Below, piece by piece: positions 4,187-6,566 of a DNA stretch of 6,566 bases (position 1 is the first letter of the stretch; each line of letters begins with the position of its first letter). A model generated the notes under the pieces. The model was not told the DNA's origin and did not search any database. It saw only the letters and a list, made by a program, of their open reading frames with translations. A program made the position numbers and the translations under genes. This stretch comes from Bacteriovoracaceae bacterium UBA6261 (GTDB lineage: Bacteria; Bdellovibrionota; Bacteriovoracia; Bacteriovoracales; Bacteriovoracaceae), in the NCBI GenBank assembly GCA_002440825.1, contig DJVH01000046.1, forward strand, positions 1 through 6,566. The letters run 5' to 3'.

Positions 4187-6566
4187 CTAGAAGGCCAGCA
4201 TTGGAAGGAATTTCATAGTGATTTCCCTCTTTTGGTCAATGCACAAAAAGCCGTAGTTATGAGTGCGGGAATCCTCTAAAGTCTCAGGTGAAAGCGGCAC
4301 ACATCCCTGAGGAATATTGATACTTAGATAAAGCGGTCTCACCAGCCCGGAATCTGTTCCTATCATACTGTAAAGACGTTCACCGTAGATCAAAGTTGAG
4401 TTAATAAAGACTCCAGGGCGGCCACCTGAAAGAACCGGCATCAACGTTTCGGAAAAATTCTGACCTGGAAAACTTGAATCCCGGTACACCGGAAGATCCG
4501 AACGCTCACCATTTTCTTTGATAAAACTGATGCTCGAACGATTTTCCACCAGAAAACTTTTTTCATTTGATTCTGAAAAGGCTCCGATCATTCCAATCAC
4601 CGGATTTTCCCATTCTTGTTTTAAAACAAGAGGAGGTTGAACAGTGGTTCCAGACTTCGTGATAAATTCTGCGCTCGAGCGATTGAGCAGTGATGTAAAC
4701 AGAATCTCGTTGCTGATTTTTCCGTTTTCCGTTTGAGTAATCGGATAAATCAGGGCCGTTTCAAGCGAACTGGCACTTGTCAGAGGTTGAGTCTGAAGCC
4801 CTTCAGGCTTGATCACAAGTTCCATAAAAGAATTTTGAATACCATCATTCAAAACGGCCAGTGAATGGACTTCTCCTCTTCGCGATTCAGATTCCGTTTG
4901 CGGCAAAGGTTTTATAATGGCGATGGCCTGATCTTCGTAAAGCTTAAAATCTCTGCGCATTTTTTTCATCGCGGCCACACTGTCCACCACTCTCAACTCC
5001 ACCTGAACGGAATTGTCGTTCTGAACAACCGGGTTCAGATAGAAATGGTGATTGTCTGCATTCACTACACGATCAAGAATATTCTTGGAATTGTCCACTT
5101 CCGGCATGGCGTAGGCTTTGAAAACAGACGGCACTAGAATTTTTCCAAGCTTTGGGTTCGTCACTTGCAGCCACTCGAATTTTTCCTGACCGCCGTCAAT
5201 CGGCAGACCTTCAAATGTTGAAAGCGGAAAAATCCATTTTGAATATTGACCAAAAAGAGGCTTCAGATTTTTATCAAGACAGTAGAAATAAAGCTCAAAC
5301 TTTTTATCCTTCAATTCCGGAGAAAGAGTATAGATGAAATAATCGAGCTCTCCATCCATATTGAGATCCTGACGGTGAATTGAAAGCACTCGCCCGGTCT
5401 TTGGGAGCTCAATTGCTTTAACGAGGTAATTGCCATTGTCGTTTGTCAGCAATGAGACAACTGTTTTAGAAGCGTCCTGCTTAGCTCTTTCAAGGAAAAA
5501 ATATTCGGGATAATTCAGTCGATGAAATTTATCCATGACTCTGATCATGCGGGATAATTTTCTATCGGCCGAGATCGCTGCCATATCTTCAAATGTTCCG
5601 CCGGACACAACAGATGATTTCAACTCTTCATCGCCGTTTAAATCGCGGCTGAAAACCAGACTCGCTTCAAAAATATTCTGATCAACAAGAATTTTAAATT
5701 TGATGTGAGAATCTTTGGTCGTGTCAGTCACTGTTCCGCCGACTTTTAACACGGCGGCAGTGTGAGGAGTCACCTCTTTCAACTCGAAACATTCCTGATC
5801 AAGAGCAATGGCCTCTGATTCCGCTTTGACACAAACAGTTCCGCTATAAGCGCTCTCGGAAAGATTTTTCAATGGAAGATTGAATGCAAATTTTCTGTCA
5901 CTGTTTTTAAATTTGATTTCAGTGATGCCCTTCAACTGAGGATTGATAAAAGCCGATTCTTCGGTCCGCTGGGCAAGAGTTAAAAGTTTGTCCATGTCGA
6001 GAGAACCGAACTTCACTGAATGATTTTTAGATGAAGTCACAGCTTTTGAGCTTCTGAATAGCAATGAGCGAACTCTGTCGTTTGACATTCCTGGATTGAG
6101 AAGCTTCAGCGTCGCCACAGCTGCCGTTACATATGGGGCTGCCTGGCTCGAACCTCGTTTCACATCATAATTGGCAATACGAAGCGAGCGCGATTCAAGG
6201 TTGCGTGGAATAGAACTGACGATGTATTCACCAGGGGCCACAATATCGACCTTCGATCCATAGTTGGTAAAATCAGTAAGCTCTCCCCTGTTGTCGATAG
6301 CACCGACACACACGACATTTTCATATGAGCATGGAAACGTCGGAAGATCTTTTGTATTATTTCCTGAAGCCGCAATGACCGTTACATTATTGTCTTCGGC
6401 CAGCTGGAATGCCTGGCGGACCTTGGGAGTATCAATCAACTTCGGCCATCCGAGAGAAAGATTGATGACTTCTGCGCCGTTTTTAATCGCAAAGATCATG
6501 GCATCGGCAATCACGTCCGTAATCAATTTTGAGTTATAAACAAAACCACTCACCTGAGAGTTTAAA
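4187..6566 (-). CDS. Subtilisin-like S8 serine peptidase, 3' part, cut by right edge
   Basis: The visible part is 792 codons. The frame stays open past the GTG at 6551-6553 to the edge (Leu-Asn-Ser-Gln precede it), so that GTG is probably not the true start; the signal peptide and the catalytic Asp and His blocks must lie outside. Numbering from that GTG: the subtilase fold is seen in NGAEVINLSLG (25-35), the oxyanion-hole Asn65 in AASGNN, the block VAPGEYIVSS (105-114), and the catalytic Ser136 in RGSSQAAPYV, a variant of GTSMAAPHV with Ser, Gln and Tyr replacing Thr, Met and His. The remaining 600 or so residues look like extracellular beta-rich domains. Two calcium-loop-like motifs, DLNGDE (304-309) and DLNMDGELD (396-404), recall FG-GAP/VCBS repeats. 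It is probably exported, and a role in predation or cell-surface processing is a guess. The gene ends 87 nt before the ribosomal operon and is probably a separate unit. Confidence -1.
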   Translation of the reverse strand, partial: LNSQVSGFVYNSKLITDVIADAMIFAIKNGAEVINLSLGWPKLIDTPKVRQAFQLAEDNNVTVIAASGNNTKDLPTFPCSYENVVCVGAIDNRGELTDFTNYGSKVDIVAPGEYIVSSIPRNLESRSLRIANYDVKRGSSQAAPYVTAAVATLKLLNPGMSNDRVRSLLFRSSKAVTSSKNHSVKFGSLDMDKLLTLAQRTEESAFINPQLKGITEIKFKNSDRKFAFNLPLKNLSESAYSGTVCVKAESEAIALDQECFELKEVTPHTAAVLKVGGTVTDTTKDSHIKFKILVDQNIFEASLVFSRDLNGDEELKSSVVSGGTFEDMAAISADRKLSRMIRVMDKFHRLNYPEYFFLERAKQDASKTVVSLLTNDNGNYLVKAIELPKTGRVLSIHRQDLNMDGELDYFIYTLSPELKDKKFELYFYCLDKNLKPLFGQYSKWIFPLSTFEGLPIDGGQEKFEWLQVTNPKLGKILVPSVFKAYAMPEVDNSKNILDRVVNADNHHFYLNPVVQNDNSVQVELRVVDSVAAMKKMRRDFKLYEDQAIAIIKPLPQTESESRRGEVHSLAVLNDGIQNSFMELVIKPEGLQTQPLTSASSLETALIYPITQTENGKISNEILFTSLLNRSSAEFITKSGTTVQPPLVLKQEWENPVIGMIGAFSESNEKSFLVENRSSISFIKENGERSDLPVYRDSSFPGQNFSETLMPVLSGGRPGVFINSTLIYGERLYSMIGTDSGLVRPLYLSINIPQGCVPLSPETLEDSRTHNYGFLCIDQKREITMKFLPMLAF

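Noticed and set aside
4865..5337. Plus-strand frames opposite the subtilase tail
   Set aside because: They lack ribosome sites and recognisable domains, and they overlap a long, well-supported minus-strand gene.
6160..6539. Frames on both strands within the subtilase catalytic domain
   Set aside because: The overlapping subtilase motifs (AASGNN, NGAEVINLSLG) account for this sequence; the alternatives are shadows.
6551..6553. GTG as the true start of the subtilase
   Set aside because: The frame is open to the window edge, and a start here would remove the catalytic Asp and His and any signal peptide.
1..6566. CRISPR arrays, insertion sequences, tRNA genes, DnaB intein
   Set aside because: I saw no regularly spaced repeats, no transposase-like frame or terminal inverted repeats, no cloverleaf, and an uninterrupted Walker A region.

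Overview
The window looks like a core-genome segment of a Gram-negative, moderately AT-rich bacterium. My best guess is a Bacteriovorax/Peredibacter-type member of Bdellovibrionota. This rests on gene order, protein style and a subtilase with calcium-loop motifs; it is inference, not a database result. All supported genes lie on the minus strand, so transcription runs from high to low coordinates.

Layout in the direction of transcription: (1) 6566-4187, the 3' part of a large subtilisin-like (S8) serine peptidase gene, cut by the right edge of the window. (2) 4186-4100, an 87-nt leader with two back-to-back hairpins and a strong ribosome binding site. (3) 4099-3458, one uninterrupted reading frame encoding ribosomal protein S6 joined to ribosomal protein S18 through an acidic linker. 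(4) 3440-2427, a polytopic DUF2232/YybS-like membrane protein. (5) 2430-1816, ribosomal protein L9 with an unusual C-terminal extension of about 55 residues, whose start overlaps the membrane protein stop (ATGA). (6) 1815-1739, a textbook rho-independent terminator, with a possible extended -10 promoter placed over its upstream edge. (7) 1738-398, the replicative helicase DnaB. (8) 411-1, the N-terminal part of a probable chorismate-binding enzyme (PabB/TrpE type), overlapping the dnaB stop by 14 bp and cut by the left edge.

The order S6, S18, DUF2232, L9, DnaB is the widespread bacterial rpsF-rpsR-rplI-dnaB neighbourhood, linking small-subunit platform assembly, large-subunit L1-stalk base protein L9 and chromosome replication. 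The most notable departure is the fusion of S6 and S18. These two proteins normally bind each other and enter the 30S platform as a heterodimer; here they would be made in strict 1:1 ratio unless S18 is also started internally, for which there is a plausible start signal. No gene-free stretch exceeds 300 bases. No tRNA, rRNA, CRISPR array or insertion sequence was seen.
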